DNA of 43,515 bases from CAYYYG01 sp964476135 (GTDB lineage Bacteria; Patescibacteriota; Microgenomatia; UBA1406; GWC2-37-13), in contig CAYYYG010000005.1 in assembly GCA_964476135.1 (NCBI GenBank), positions 1 to 43,515 of the forward strand. The letters run 5' to 3'. Position 1 is the stretch's first letter. The number at the start of each line of letters is the position of its first letter. Under the pieces are notes generated by a model. That model was not told the DNA's origin. It searched no databases and worked only from the letters and a program-made list of their open reading frames with translations. This document shows, one piece after another, positions 7,411 through 16,918 of the stretch. The position numbers and the translations under genes are program-made.

Positions 7411-8736
7411 ATGGATTTGACTGAAAAAAAACTCCGAAAAGAAATTCAGACGAAGATCACCAAGATCTTCGACCGCCGGAAAAAAAAGAAGAAATTTATC
7501 CCCGGTAAAACCTGGATACAATACTCAGGCGGCGTCTTTGACGACCTCGAAATCAACGAAAGTGTAAGCACGCTTCTTGACGGCTGGTTCGGCTTAGGCA
7601 AACATGCAGACGCTCTGGAAAAAGGACTTGCAAAATTCGTCGGCGTGCGCGGCTCTATTCTTACCAACTCCGGATCAAGCTCCAATCTGCTCGTTATCGC
7701 TTCACTCATGTCGCCGATGTTTGCCGGCCACCTGAATCCGGGTGATGAGGTAATAACAATGGCCTGCGGATTTCCAACAACCGTTAATCCACAGGTGCTT
7801 TATGGACTTGTACCGGTATTTCTCGATGTAAATCCGGAAACCTACAACATAAACGTAGAAGATCTGGAGCGTGCTCTTACCAAGAAAACAAAACTCGTAA
7901 TGATAACGCATACGCTCGGCAACCCCAACGAAATGGACAAAATAGTAAAATTTTGCCGTGACAATAAGCTCTTTCTTGTAGAGGACAACTGCGACGCACT
8001 TGGCTCGGAATACGATAAACAAAGGACGGGCAGCTTCGGTGTTCTGGCAACACAGTCATTCTATCCGCCGCATCATATGACGATGGGAGAGGGGGGAGCC
8101 ATCCATTATAACGATAAAAGATTCGAAAGGATCACAAGATCGCTGCGTGACTGGGGACGATCCTGCTGGTGCCGCGGCGACAATAAAGACATGCTTGGCA
8201 CCTGTGGAGTACGCTTCAATTATCGCGTCGGCGGCCGGCCTTACGATCATAAGTACCTTTTTAACCAGATTGGCTTTAACCTTAAACCGATCGAACCTCA
8301 GGCGGCGATGGGCGTTCATCAATTGCGCCGCATGCCTTACTTTATAAAAAAACGGGCGGAAAATTTTAAGCGGATGCACGAGCATGCCAAACGCTGGGAA
8401 AAATATTTCATACTTCCTAAGTCTTTACCCAAAGCCAAACCCTGCTGGTTTTCGTATCCACTAACAATCCGCGACGGAGTAAAAATCAACAGAAAAGATA
8501 TGATTATGTATCTTGAGGAACGTATGATCCAGACACGCCCCCTTTTTGCCGGTAATTTGGTCCGCCAGCCCGCTTACTTCAGAGTTAAATACCGCACTAT
8601 CGACGATCTGAAAAATTCCGATCGGGTACTCTACAACACTACGTTTCTTGGAATTTATCCGGGGATCGGAAACGAAGAAATCGATTACATGGCCGATGTT
8701 ATGGATAACTACCTCAAAAGCAACAAAAAATTATGA
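7411..8736 (+). CDS. rfbH: RfbH/DdhC-type CDP-6-deoxy-4-hexulose 3-dehydrase (PMP, [2Fe-2S])
   Basis: A 441-aa member of the DegT/DnrJ/EryC1 fold that removes the 3-OH of CDP-4-keto-6-deoxyglucose using PMP together with a reductase. The normal PLP-binding Lys is replaced by His221 (PPHHMTMGEGG), the hallmark of E1 enzymes. Four cysteines match the E1 iron-sulfur ligands: Cys194, Cys252, Cys254 and Cys265, spaced C-x57-C-x-C-x10-C. The N-terminal lysine-rich region (about residues 1-30) and length fit the family. No CDP-glucose synthase, CDP-glucose 4,6-dehydratase or E3-type reductase is in the window, so partners must lie elsewhere. A PLP aminotransferase role is excluded by the missing Lys. 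Confidence 0.9.
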   Translation: MDLTEKKLRKEIQTKITKIFDRRKKKKKFIPGKTWIQYSGGVFDDLEINESVSTLLDGWFGLGKHADALEKGLAKFVGVRGSILTNSGSSSNLLVIASLMSPMFAGHLNPGDEVITMACGFPTTVNPQVLYGLVPVFLDVNPETYNINVEDLERALTKKTKLVMITHTLGNPNEMDKIVKFCRDNKLFLVEDNCDALGSEYDKQRTGSFGVLATQSFYPPHHMTMGEGGAIHYNDKRFERITRSLRDWGRSCWCRGDNKDMLGTCGVRFNYRVGGRPYDHKYLFNQIGFNLKPIEPQAAMGVHQLRRMPYFIKKRAENFKRMHEHAKRWEKYFILPKSLPKAKPCWFSYPLTIRDGVKINRKDMIMYLEERMIQTRPLFAGNLVRQPAYFRVKYRTIDDLKNSDRVLYNTTFLGIYPGIGNEEIDYMADVMDNYLKSNKKL

Positions 8737-8826
8737 TTAAAAACTAATATCCCCTTAAGTTGGAAATTAATATTTATTGGCTAATCAGAATTATACTCCG
8801 CCGATAAAATAAACAGAGATATAAGC

Positions 8827-9260
8827 ATGACGGAAAAATTAAAGGTACGGGAACCGATCATTACACTGAACGAAGCGGAAGTCTTGGCACGAATGATTCG
8901 TGCAACTGTCAATAATATCGATCCTGATCGCAGGAGAGAATATGCGCACGTCAACGGATCAGGCAAAACACGTGTGGAGTCGTCCGACACATCGATATTC
9001 GACGATAAAACAACTACTCAGCTCACCCATAACCTTATAACTTCCGAATCTGGGAATAAAAACAAAATGATGCTTATTGAGCATCATCCCGACGGCACGC
9101 AAAGCCGCCTGGAGATTGAAATGAGACGAGGCGGGATGTTGAGAAGGAACAAAGCCACTTTTAACATTGAGCCTGAACCCGAGCTGAATGAAGGTGAAGT
9201 TCTGGGTTTCGACCACTTAACCACATTCGCTGTTGCGATGCTGGCTAATATTGTTAAACC
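8827..9260 (+). CDS. Unrecognised protein, 3' end lost in assembly gap
   Basis: An open frame of 144 residues runs from the ATG at 8827 into the 100-N gap. It is hydrophilic and highly charged with no signal peptide; a hydrophobic stretch (FAVAMLANIV) begins only at the gap edge. I recognise no family. The codon usage looks coding and the frame is open throughout. Visible features are an acidic/proline patch (NIEPEPELNEGEV) and a basic RRGGMLRRNK segment. The 90-bp gap after the RfbH gene suggests its own promoter (a GATAAAAT stretch at 8801-8808 is a weak candidate). The gene across the gap is convergent, so this gene must end within the missing sequence. Confidence 0.55.
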
Positions 9261-9360
9261 NNNNNNNNNNNNNNNNNNNNNNNNNNNNNNNNNNNNNNNN
9301 NNNNNNNNNNNNNNNNNNNNNNNNNNNNNNNNNNNNNNNNNNNNNNNNNNNNNNNNNNNN
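9261..9360. other. Assembly gap (100 N)
   Basis: Exactly 100 N, the conventional placeholder for a scaffold join of unknown length. Both neighbouring genes are cut here, and any apparent frame running through it is artificial. Confidence 0.99.
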
Positions 9361-10394
9361 ATGAGTGATTTCTCATCGGGCACAGTATTGGCAGGACCAA
9401 GCAGATAGGCAACCCCCGATTTTTTAATTGGGGTCGAAAGCGAAGGTTCGCAGCTTATTATGAATGGCATGCCGCACATAAGAAAATCCCAGATCTTAAG
9501 CGGTTCGATAAAATAGGTCGAGCCGAATTTGTCATCATAGACGGCTACGCCAATATCGCAAGTTGCCGCCACCTCTTGCCAGCTGCGCCTGCTGGTAAGG
9601 TGCAATACTTCGAAAGACTTTAATCCGTATTTTTTACCATACTCAGCGAAAGCCTGATGCTTTCCGGTTGGAGCAACAACAAACTCGAGATCGGGCCGGA
9701 GGCTTTCCATTTTTTTGAATAACCCGAATAAAATGTCAAACTGCCGATCGGTAAGCAGACTACCTGTCCAGGCCACACGATTACCTTTTTTACTATCTTT
9801 TCCGGACTCATATAGAGATGAGTCAAATGGAGAGGAATTGGGAATATATTTAGCGTCAACGCCGAAATTCTCTTTTTTATAGTCCTTAAGCGATTCGCAT
9901 ATCACCCAAGTCTGATCGCTGCCTCGGGTTGCGATTTCATCGGCTTTTTCGTAGAGATACTGCAATATTTTATTGGAAAATCTGTTTTTATTGAAATCGA
10001 CAGCATAAAATACCAGATAAAGTCCAAGAATCCGTCTGAGCCAGACCAAAGGAACGGCAGAAAGCGGATCGATGCCAATTACCAGCACTTTTTCTTTTTT
10101 ATGCTTCAGAAGATAATAAAAACCGAAAATAAAGATTAAGAAGATATCAAGCAAATATTTCAGCGGCGCGAATTTTCCCAGAAATAGCGGCAAATTGAAT
10201 ATCTTTTCTTTTTTCCAAACTCCGAGTTTTATCCCCCGGTCTAACCCATCAATCGGTATCTGTAATGTATCAACGGTCCCTCCGCCCGACATAGCGTTGG
10301 CGACACTGCTGTATGGCCCCTCAAGTGCATCATGAGGCGCAACCTTACGATAAATAATATGAGTGACAATAAGAATCTTGGAAAATCTATCCAT
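9361..10394 (-). CDS. Glycosyltransferase (GT-B, GT1/GT4-like), 3' end lost in gap
   Basis: The N-terminal 344 residues of a GT-B glycosyltransferase are present. The first domain has a hydrophobic region that may be a membrane anchor (LLDIFLIFIFGFYYLL) and VIGIDPLSAVPLVW. The linker IPNSSPFD precedes the second domain, which starts RVAWTGSLLTDRQFD. The late motif FIEPLKIWDFLMCGMPFI matches the E-x7-E nucleotide-binding region, with the first Glu present. The C-terminal 30-70 residues are missing at the N gap. The start ATG (10394) overlaps the end of the flippase gene by 8 bp, so they are co-translated. Donor and acceptor cannot be read. Confidence 0.8.
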
Positions 10395-11652
10395 TCTTTT
10401 TGAAAAATACGGCTCTTAAGGCCGCAAATAAGTACAAGGCAGCAATCACCGAGATGTTGACTATGTTGACTCTAACATAAGCATCGATATTTTTCGGGGC
10501 GGTCAGAAGAGCAATAATGTAAAAGGGCATAATAACCGGCAATATCAGTCCGTAACGGCTGCGCCTGGCAAGAAAATAACTGTTCATATACATAACCGCA
10601 GAATATAGGATACCGAACGCGCTTGCGGTTCCGAGAATGGGTGCGATCGCCATAAATTTTTTTCCGAAGACAATATTTATCAGCAGGGGTGCGAAATTTA
10701 AATATATAAAATAGGCAACCGCTCCGAAAACAGCGATCCCGCCGAGTGAATATAGGAGAACAATATCCTGGCGAGTATTTTTTTTACCTCTGGAAAAATA
10801 AACAAAGCTTAATGCGATTAGAGGTCCAAATACGTAATAAATAATTTTGGCGAATATGGACCAGGAATTATAGAGCCCGCTGGCTTCTGCGTCCAAAAAT
10901 TTTTTCACGAAGACGACATCGATATTATTGAAAAAAGTGAGTGCTATGGTTGAAACACTCGTGATAACAAACTGCTCGTTCTGAAAAAATGCCCTAAAAC
11001 TCATCGCAGTACTACCAATATTTGCCTTCATCTTTGCTGCACATTTATTCCTTACGGCACGATAACTTAGGATTGAACCGGCAAGTAGAGAAGCAGCAAA
11101 AAATACAAAAACAACACCATAACCGTACGGCGTCAGAACAATGATCACTGCGCCGGTAAATTTGATGGAGGTAATAATTAAACCGATAATCGAAAAAGCG
11201 GTAAAAAGCTGTAATCCCTGTAAAAACGCCTGATATAGACCAAAATAATATGTTAAAGCCAATATGGGAAAAAATGCAGCAGCGCTTATATAGGAAAGGT
11301 TTGTGAGCTTGGGAATAAAGGGAGAAAAAAGCAACACTACAACTCCTATCCACCAATATAATTTTATGATCCTGACAAAAATTTTTTCTATGCTGAGCGT
11401 GTATTTTTCCGGTGATTCGGCCGAGGCAATTCTCTGTATGATGACAAGCGAGACGATTGTAATAGGTATTGTAAATATTGCAAGGTAAGAAAAAAGTGCC
11501 GCAATTTCACTCAAACCTTCGGGGCCGAGACTGCGACCGACGAAGGAATTGAAAAGATAGTTCAGTATATTTATAAAAAAAGAAGAGCCTGTCATGAAAA
11601 CCCCTCCCTTTAGGTATGAATTATTCCAGACGGCTCTGAGTTTTTTCTTCAT
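10387..11652 (-). CDS. Wzx-type polysaccharide flippase (MOP superfamily)
   Basis: A 421-aa polytopic membrane protein with about 12 TM helices that should flip lipid-linked oligosaccharides across the membrane. The N-terminus KGGVFMTGSSFFINILNYLFNSFVGRSLGPEGLSE is split here by its motif FVGRSLGPEG, typical of the polysaccharide biosynthesis (RfbX/MatE) family. A central loop has NIDVVFVKKFLDAEASGLY, the usual D-x-x-x-x-K-x-x-A-x-x-G-x-Y block. The ATG at 11652 was chosen over an upstream alternative codon because a TATACT box lies 9 nt before it. It is one of two flippase domains in the window, the other being fused to glycosyltransferases. Confidence 0.87.
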   Translation of the reverse strand: MKKKLRAVWNNSYLKGGVFMTGSSFFINILNYLFNSFVGRSLGPEGLSEIAALFSYLAIFTIPITIVSLVIIQRIASAESPEKYTLSIEKIFVRIIKLYWWIGVVVLLFSPFIPKLTNLSYISAAAFFPILALTYYFGLYQAFLQGLQLFTAFSIIGLIITSIKFTGAVIIVLTPYGYGVVFVFFAASLLAGSILSYRAVRNKCAAKMKANIGSTAMSFRAFFQNEQFVITSVSTIALTFFNNIDVVFVKKFLDAEASGLYNSWSIFAKIIYYVFGPLIALSFVYFSRGKKNTRQDIVLLYSLGGIAVFGAVAYFIYLNFAPLLINIVFGKKFMAIAPILGTASAFGILYSAVMYMNSYFLARRSRYGLILPVIMPFYIIALLTAPKNIDAYVRVNIVNISVIAALYLFAALRAVFFKKNG

Positions 11653-11661
11653 CGTGTCTAT

Positions 11662-11682
11662 AGTATAGCACTGTGTTATCAT
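11662..11682. promoter_or_regulatory. Divergent -10 boxes between flippase and methyltransferase
   Basis: In a 35-bp divergent gap, minus-strand TATACT (11667-11662) ends 9 nt before the flippase ATG, and plus-strand TATCAT (11677-11682) ends 5 nt before the methyltransferase ATG. The -35 regions are poor on both strands. Confidence 0.4.
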
Positions 11683-11687
11683 AAAGC

Positions 11688-12617
11688 ATGCTCAACCAGG
11701 AAATTTGCGAACGATTTCTCTGCTGCCCGAAAGATAAATCTACATTAGAATACTCAGAAAAAACACTTACCTGTCTGAAGTGTCATGAAAAATACGAAAT
11801 CTCAGACGGTATCGTAACTATAATTCCCGATCTAACGCCCGATATAAAACTCTCAATCGACAAATGGGATGAATTTTACCGGAAAGAACTTGATTCTCAT
11901 AAATTTAATGAGGAGTACGAGCGTTACATGAAAATGCATTTCATAGATGTATACCGGCAGGTGAACAGAGTCAAAACAATCATAGATTCTGTTTATATGG
12001 AAATAGGCTGCGGACCCGGATTTTTTATGCAGAAGATAGCGCCCGAATGCGAATTTGTTATCGGTATAGACTTCTGTCCGAGTGCACTCAAAATCGCAAG
12101 CCGGATGCTTAAAGAAAAAAACATTACCAATTATCTTCTAATTCAGGCCGACATTCTCAGAATGCCGATACATTCAAACCGAATAGACCTCATATACGGC
12201 GGGGGAGTGATCGAACATTTCGAAGACACGCAAAAATGCGTGAATGAACTGTACCGGGTACTGCGCGAAGACGGGGTAAGCTTCAATACCGTTCCTTACT
12301 TGAATATCGGTTCGCTGACTTACCGGCAGGTATGGGGCAATATTCCCAATTTCCCAGTACTTAAACAGATCGCCGAGTTTGTACATATAAAACTTCTCAA
12401 AGGAAAACACATGATTTTCGGTTATGAAATGTCTTTCCTCGCATCCACTCTAAAAAAGGTACATGAAAGAGCAGGCTTCAAAAATGTAAGCGTGGAGCAG
12501 TTCGATGTAAAAATGGTCTTTGAATTTTTGCCGGGCTTTGCGAGAAAACCATTCATGTGGCTTGCGGCAAATTCCCGCTTTTTCTGGCCGATGGTCAAAG
12601 TTTACGGATCGAAATAA
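11688..12617 (+). CDS. Class I SAM methyltransferase with N-terminal zinc-ribbon (Trm112-like) domain
   Basis: A 309-aa protein in two parts. Residues about 8-50 form a small Trm112-type zinc ribbon with paired cysteines (FLCCPKD and LTCLKCHEKY), ending in the usual ISDGIVTIIP. Residues about 95-245 are a class I methyltransferase: motif I MEIGCGPGFFMQK, the acidic end of strand 2 VIGIDFCPSALKIA, and IYGGGVIEHFEDT with a post-I/IV loop. The C-terminal region is hydrophobic and aromatic. Such proteins are common in glycan loci, where they are presumed to methylate sugars, but the acceptor is unknown. It starts a plus-strand run of five genes to 16918. Confidence 0.83.
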   Translation: MLNQEICERFLCCPKDKSTLEYSEKTLTCLKCHEKYEISDGIVTIIPDLTPDIKLSIDKWDEFYRKELDSHKFNEEYERYMKMHFIDVYRQVNRVKTIIDSVYMEIGCGPGFFMQKIAPECEFVIGIDFCPSALKIASRMLKEKNITNYLLIQADILRMPIHSNRIDLIYGGGVIEHFEDTQKCVNELYRVLREDGVSFNTVPYLNIGSLTYRQVWGNIPNFPVLKQIAEFVHIKLLKGKHMIFGYEMSFLASTLKKVHERAGFKNVSVEQFDVKMVFEFLPGFARKPFMWLAANSRFFWPMVKVYGSK

Positions 12618-12623
12618 CGGCTT

Positions 12624-14702
12624 ATGAAACTGACCGACAAAAAATACTATCTCGCATTATGCGTAGTCGCTTTATTATATGCGATCGACCTGATTTTCAA
12701 TTACCTGAATGTCGATCTCAACTTCAGCTTCGGATATCTGGATCAGCAGGCCCATTGGCAGTCTGTACACGACTTGTGGAGTGGTAAAGTAATATACAAA
12801 GATTTTATCTGGGAATACGGGATACTGATGCTTATTGTCCGCCTGCCCATTTTTCTTATATTCGGACAAAACTATTTATCTAACTTGGTAAATAATTACT
12901 TCTTTCTGCCTGTACTCGGAATAGCTCTGAGCTACATGACAGCCAAAGAATACCTGAACAAAAAATCAATAATTGTTTTTATGCTGCTCGCTTTTTTATA
13001 TCGAACAAACAGCGACTACAATGCTATACGCCACTTAATTCCCGAATTCGGACTGATGCTTATCATGACCGGATTAACGGCTCAAAATAAAAAGAAAACA
13101 TTAATAGGCAGTGCCTTGATAGGCTTAGCTCTCACTTCAAGCCCGGAGTATGCAATTATCGGCGGGATAAGTACTGTATTCTTTCTATTTTTTCATCTAA
13201 TAAAGTCCAAAAAACACAGGCTGGACGCAGTTTGGCAGACATTGACATTTCCATTTGCTATCGGAGTTTTTTATCTTATATATCTTGGCGCAAACAATAC
13301 CATCGGTAAAGCGATTACTTTCCACCGCGAGCATATTCAGGCTTTTTATACGGACAGCCCCTGCCGCGAGTTTTTCCCGAGGCCTGATTCTTTAGGAACT
13401 ATAATGCAGTCTCCTCAAGGATTTCTATCTAACTTATTCGGCGTATTTTATCGACTAAATGTTTACGCGATACCATTAATGCTATTATTTTTGGCTTTCC
13501 TCGTTTTTAGAAATAAAAAATCAAAATGGTTCGCTGTCGAGTTGACAATGCTGTTTTATTCAATACTCGCATTTACACGAACCATCAATACTCCCTGCTA
13601 CATACATTACGGCCTGATTTTTGTATTTATACTGACTGTCAAATACGCTTTCTCGGCAAACTCCCGCACTATCGTCAAGTATGTTTGCATTGCGCTAATT
13701 ATATGGCTCAGCATCGCTTCGGGTTATAATACGATAGCCAAACAGATTTTCGGATACTTCAGCAAATCTCCCAATGACATACAAGAGTATCTACCGGAAG
13801 CGGGAATCCGAATAGATAAAAAACGCGTCGAGGAATATTTATATGTGAAAAACTATATTGAAAGTCAGACCTACGGGAATAAATTGGTTTTCGTATATCC
13901 GGATGGTCCTTATAATTTAATACTTAAAAGAGAATCGCCGGTCGGATCTTTCAGCACATTATATTCAAGCCTCGTGCCGTCTATCGAAAAATACTCGGTA
14001 AAAGAGCTTCAGGCAGGCAAGCCGGAATTCGTAATCATTAATAAATATAATTCTTCAAGCTATAAAAGCAATGTTAACGGCGTAACCTACAATATTTATT
14101 CATCAGGAAAAGACATAATCTTTCGCGGCATTACCGGCGGAATTGAAGATTATATAAATACTAATTATGACTTGGCGGAAAAACGCGACATGGCCTGGAT
14201 TCTAAAACGGTCAAAATCACCTAAAAAACCTTTGCCTTTTCTGGTACCGGCAGCGGTGAATTCACCTTGGAACACTAAATACATCAATCTCGAACCCGAG
14301 CCGGTACAGCTAACCGACGCCGTGGTTCTTAAAGTAACAAACTCTCGAGCGCAGATTATGCTCAGCAACAATCTTAAAGGAGGAGCACAAATAGTCATAC
14401 CGGTAAAAATCGATATCGGGGCAGCAAAACCGCTGTCTAAATTCGTATATCAGACGGCACTCATTACAAACAACGGCGGCGTCATACAGACGAATGCAAA
14501 CTTCATAACCTCCGATTGGCAAGATGTGATAATCGACATACCTCAACTTCCACCATCGGACTTCATACAGACAGTAGTAATTGCTCTCACTGACAATCTT
14601 GGGTTTCTGCCTTGGGGCAGGCCGCTAAGTTTCAGCATTAAACAGCCGCGAGTGTTTATTCTTAATCCTGATCTTAAAATTGACGATGCTATTATTAAAT
14701 AA
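12624..14702 (+). CDS. Large polytopic membrane protein, GT-C-like
   Basis: A 692-aa protein with about 10-12 TM helices in residues 1-370 and a long hydrophilic C-terminal half that should face the exterior. The first exterior loop holds FGYLDQQAHWQSVHDLWSG then KDFIWEYG, resembling the acidic first loop of GT-C glycosyltransferases (dolichyl/polyprenyl-phosphate-sugar users). The C-terminal half (about 490-690) has beta-rich sequence (VVLKVTNSRAQIMLS, WQDVIIDIPQLP) like a jelly-roll or carbohydrate-binding domain. I recognise no exact family. It could be a glycosyltransferase or a polymerase for the glycan. It is followed without a gap by a methyltransferase. Confidence 0.6.
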   Translation: MKLTDKKYYLALCVVALLYAIDLIFNYLNVDLNFSFGYLDQQAHWQSVHDLWSGKVIYKDFIWEYGILMLIVRLPIFLIFGQNYLSNLVNNYFFLPVLGIALSYMTAKEYLNKKSIIVFMLLAFLYRTNSDYNAIRHLIPEFGLMLIMTGLTAQNKKKTLIGSALIGLALTSSPEYAIIGGISTVFFLFFHLIKSKKHRLDAVWQTLTFPFAIGVFYLIYLGANNTIGKAITFHREHIQAFYTDSPCREFFPRPDSLGTIMQSPQGFLSNLFGVFYRLNVYAIPLMLLFLAFLVFRNKKSKWFAVELTMLFYSILAFTRTINTPCYIHYGLIFVFILTVKYAFSANSRTIVKYVCIALIIWLSIASGYNTIAKQIFGYFSKSPNDIQEYLPEAGIRIDKKRVEEYLYVKNYIESQTYGNKLVFVYPDGPYNLILKRESPVGSFSTLYSSLVPSIEKYSVKELQAGKPEFVIINKYNSSSYKSNVNGVTYNIYSSGKDIIFRGITGGIEDYINTNYDLAEKRDMAWILKRSKSPKKPLPFLVPAAVNSPWNTKYINLEPEPVQLTDAVVLKVTNSRAQIMLSNNLKGGAQIVIPVKIDIGAAKPLSKFVYQTALITNNGGVIQTNANFITSDWQDVIIDIPQLPPSDFIQTVVIALTDNLGFLPWGRPLSFSIKQPRVFILNPDLKIDDAIIK

Positions 14703-15407
14703 ATGCATACCTCCGATATAATCGATCTTGAAAAACTCGAAAATAAACACTGGTGGCATATCGCTAAAAGGGAAATTATCAAAAGCTGCGCCGATCGGTT
14801 CGGAAACAGGGGAAATGTACTTGAGATCGGAGCCGGTTCCGGCTCGCTTCTTAACAGTCTAAAATCATTCGGCGAAACAACCGCGGTCGACATGAATGCT
14901 GCAGCAATAGCCGCCTGCCGGGCGAAGGGGATAGTGGATCTGCACGAGACTTCATTCGAAAATTTTCAGTCCAAAAAAAAATTCACGGTTGTTGTTGCGG
15001 CGGATATTATCGAGCACATAAAAAACGACCGCGCCGCTATCGATAAAATATATTCGATTACAGAATCTGGTGGGGTTTGTATCATTCACGTTCCGGCCTT
15101 CCAGTTTTTATATTCTTACTGGGATAAAAAAATGGGTCATTACAGGAGATATTCCGTCAAAGATCTGGAAGAGGTGATTACGGACGCCGGATTCAAAATA
15201 GAATTATCGACTTACCGGCTGATGATTTTTATGCCTCTGGTATGGCTATTCCGCAAATTCAAGAAGGATTCCGAAACCTCAGATTTCAACGAAATTTCCA
15301 GTCTCAACCGCGTATTCTTGGCAGTCGCACGCATGGAAAATTACCTTATTAAAATCGGTGTGAAATTGCCTTTTGGGCTATCGATATTAATCGTTGCGCG
15401 AAAATAA
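14703..15407 (+). CDS. Class I SAM-dependent methyltransferase
   Basis: A 234-aa methyltransferase. Motif I is VLEIGAGSGSLLNSL near residue 40, the strand-2 acid is TAVDMNAAAIAAC, and motif IV is VVAADIIEHIKND. The early ENKHWWHIAKREI segment (two Trp before a His) is typical of the UbiG-like methyltransferases found beside polyprenyl-phosphate glycosyltransferases. A YSYWDKKMGHYRRYS segment follows motif IV. A hydrophobic segment (LMIFMPLVWLF) suggests membrane contact. The start ATG directly follows the stop of the upstream gene, and the next gene again begins without spacing. The target is probably a lipid-linked sugar. Confidence 0.85.
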   Translation: MHTSDIIDLEKLENKHWWHIAKREIIKSCADRFGNRGNVLEIGAGSGSLLNSLKSFGETTAVDMNAAAIAACRAKGIVDLHETSFENFQSKKKFTVVVAADIIEHIKNDRAAIDKIYSITESGGVCIIHVPAFQFLYSYWDKKMGHYRRYSVKDLEEVITDAGFKIELSTYRLMIFMPLVWLFRKFKKDSETSDFNEISSLNRVFLAVARMENYLIKIGVKLPFGLSILIVARK

Positions 15408-16133
15408 ATGAAATATAGTGTAACCGTTCCGGTATTCAACGAAGACCGTAGACTACCGCGATATTTTCCGAAATTAATCAAAGTGCTCGGCTCGATATTG
15501 CGGGATGATTACGAAATTATTTTAGTTAACGATGGATCAAACGATAATACAGGGCTCGTGATAAATAATCTGGAAAAAAAATACGGAGGAAAAATCATAA
15601 CCATTCATCTTGATAAAAATTATGGAAAAGGATATGCGATAAAAACGGGCTTTGAACGCAGTCGGGGGAACTTTCTGTTTTTCACTGACTCCGATCTTTC
15701 GGTGGATTTGGAAAAGGCATTGCCACCAGCTATTAAATCACTTGAAAAGAATGATGTGGTTATCACCTCCAGACGATTACACGAAAGCAAAATACTAATA
15801 CATCAAGAAAAAAAGCGAGAATTTATGGGGTCCGTATATACATTCGTCGCAAATAAGATTCTCTTAACAAATTACAGCGATCTGACATGCGGATTTAAGG
15901 GATTTAAGAAGGATGCCGGACTCATGTTATTCCGAACGCTCCTTTGCCCGCGCTGGTCGTATGATGCGGAAATCCTGTATAAAGCCAAACGATTTAATAT
16001 GAAGATCGCAGAAATTCCGGCCGAATGGACAAACGATTCCGGCACAAAGGTCAGACTTTCCACCGATATTATAAGATCCTTTGCCGATCTTTTCAAAATC
16101 AGATTTCAAATTGACACTTTGAAGAATACCTGA
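15408..16133 (+). CDS. GT2 polyprenyl-phosphate glycosyltransferase (dolichyl-phosphate glucosyl/mannosyltransferase-like)
   Basis: A 241-aa GT2 enzyme of the Alg5/Dpm1-like group. The opening YSVTVPVFNEDRRLP, the IILVNDGSNDNTG loop and the DXD region FFTDSDLSVDLE are all present. It also has YGKGYAIKTGFERSRG and DLTCGFKGFKKDA, and EIPAEWTNDSGTKVRL near the end, both usual for enzymes that load a sugar onto polyprenyl phosphate. No TM segment is visible, so it acts at the cytoplasmic face. The polyprenyl-phosphate sugar could feed the GT-C membrane proteins encoded nearby. Confidence 0.87.
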   Translation: MKYSVTVPVFNEDRRLPRYFPKLIKVLGSILRDDYEIILVNDGSNDNTGLVINNLEKKYGGKIITIHLDKNYGKGYAIKTGFERSRGNFLFFTDSDLSVDLEKALPPAIKSLEKNDVVITSRRLHESKILIHQEKKREFMGSVYTFVANKILLTNYSDLTCGFKGFKKDAGLMLFRTLLCPRWSYDAEILYKAKRFNMKIAEIPAEWTNDSGTKVRLSTDIIRSFADLFKIRFQIDTLKNT

Positions 16134-16159
16134 TACTATTTCACAATAAACCGTAAAAT

Positions 16160-16918
16160 ATGAAAGACATAAAACTGAGAGACTTCATCCCGCCGGTCGT
16201 ATTTTATGCCTATATGCACGCGATCGCACATTTATTCGGATCTAACAAAAATTATTACCATACGGAACTGAAAGAATTCGTTTCTCCGGTTTTCAATTCA
16301 TATTCCGGAAGAACCCACGAAGACATTCTTATCGACTACCTGCTCGGTTTCAAAAAAGAGGGAACATATGTAGATATCGGTGCCAACGACCCCGACTTTC
16401 CCGGACATACAAAACGCTTTTACCTGAAAGGCTGGAGCGGGATAGCTGTTGAGCCGCAGAAAAAACTTTATGAAAGACTCTGTCAAAAAAGGCCACGCGA
16501 TATCAATCTGCGAATCGCAATCGATTCAATAGCGGGCAAGGCTACATTCTACGAACTTCCGGATATGGATGTCGGCTCAACCCTAAACGCCACCATGGCC
16601 AAACTAACATCGGTTTGGCATAAAAATGCCAAAGTAGTGAAAACCGAAATAGAAACCATGACGCTTGAAGGGATGCTCGATAAGCACCTGAAAAACAGAG
16701 AAATAGATTTCATGAATATCGATACCGAAGGCACGGAGCTTCGGGTCTTGAAAAGCGGTAACTGGAAAAAATACCGGCCCAAACTCATAATAATCGAAAT
16801 CGTCCATTTCGACCGGAATGAGATTGTGCAGTACTTAAAAACCAAAGGCTATACGCTTATCTTCGTTAACGACACTAACGGAATCTTCAAGGATGAAGGT
16901 TGGGAAGTCAAACTCTAG
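16160..16918 (+). CDS. FkbM family methyltransferase
   Basis: A 252-aa SAM-dependent O-methyltransferase of the FkbM (Methyltransf_21) family. Diagnostic pieces are TYVDIGANDPDFPGHTK (motif I), WSGIAVEPQKKLYERL with its acidic strand-2 residue, ETMTLEGMLDKH and DFMNIDTEGTELRVLKS, followed by KLIIIEI. FkbM enzymes commonly methylate hydroxyls of sugars or polyketides, so a glycan O-methyl group is the likely product. The 3' end overlaps the convergent SDR gene by 11 bp, and no terminator is visible between them. Confidence 0.9.
   Translation: MKDIKLRDFIPPVVFYAYMHAIAHLFGSNKNYYHTELKEFVSPVFNSYSGRTHEDILIDYLLGFKKEGTYVDIGANDPDFPGHTKRFYLKGWSGIAVEPQKKLYERLCQKRPRDINLRIAIDSIAGKATFYELPDMDVGSTLNATMAKLTSVWHKNAKVVKTEIETMTLEGMLDKHLKNREIDFMNIDTEGTELRVLKSGNWKKYRPKLIIIEIVHFDRNEIVQYLKTKGYTLIFVNDTNGIFKDEGWEVKL

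Noticed and set aside
7411..8736. PLP aminotransferase call for the RfbH-like protein and likewise for 21082-22317
   Set aside because: Both have His where the PLP Lys should be, so they cannot form the usual internal aldimine. They fit PMP/PLP-dependent 3-dehydratases instead.
9229..9408. Open frames that appear to run through the N run on both strands
   Set aside because: The N run has no sequence content. Continuity across it is artificial, so both genes are ended at the gap.
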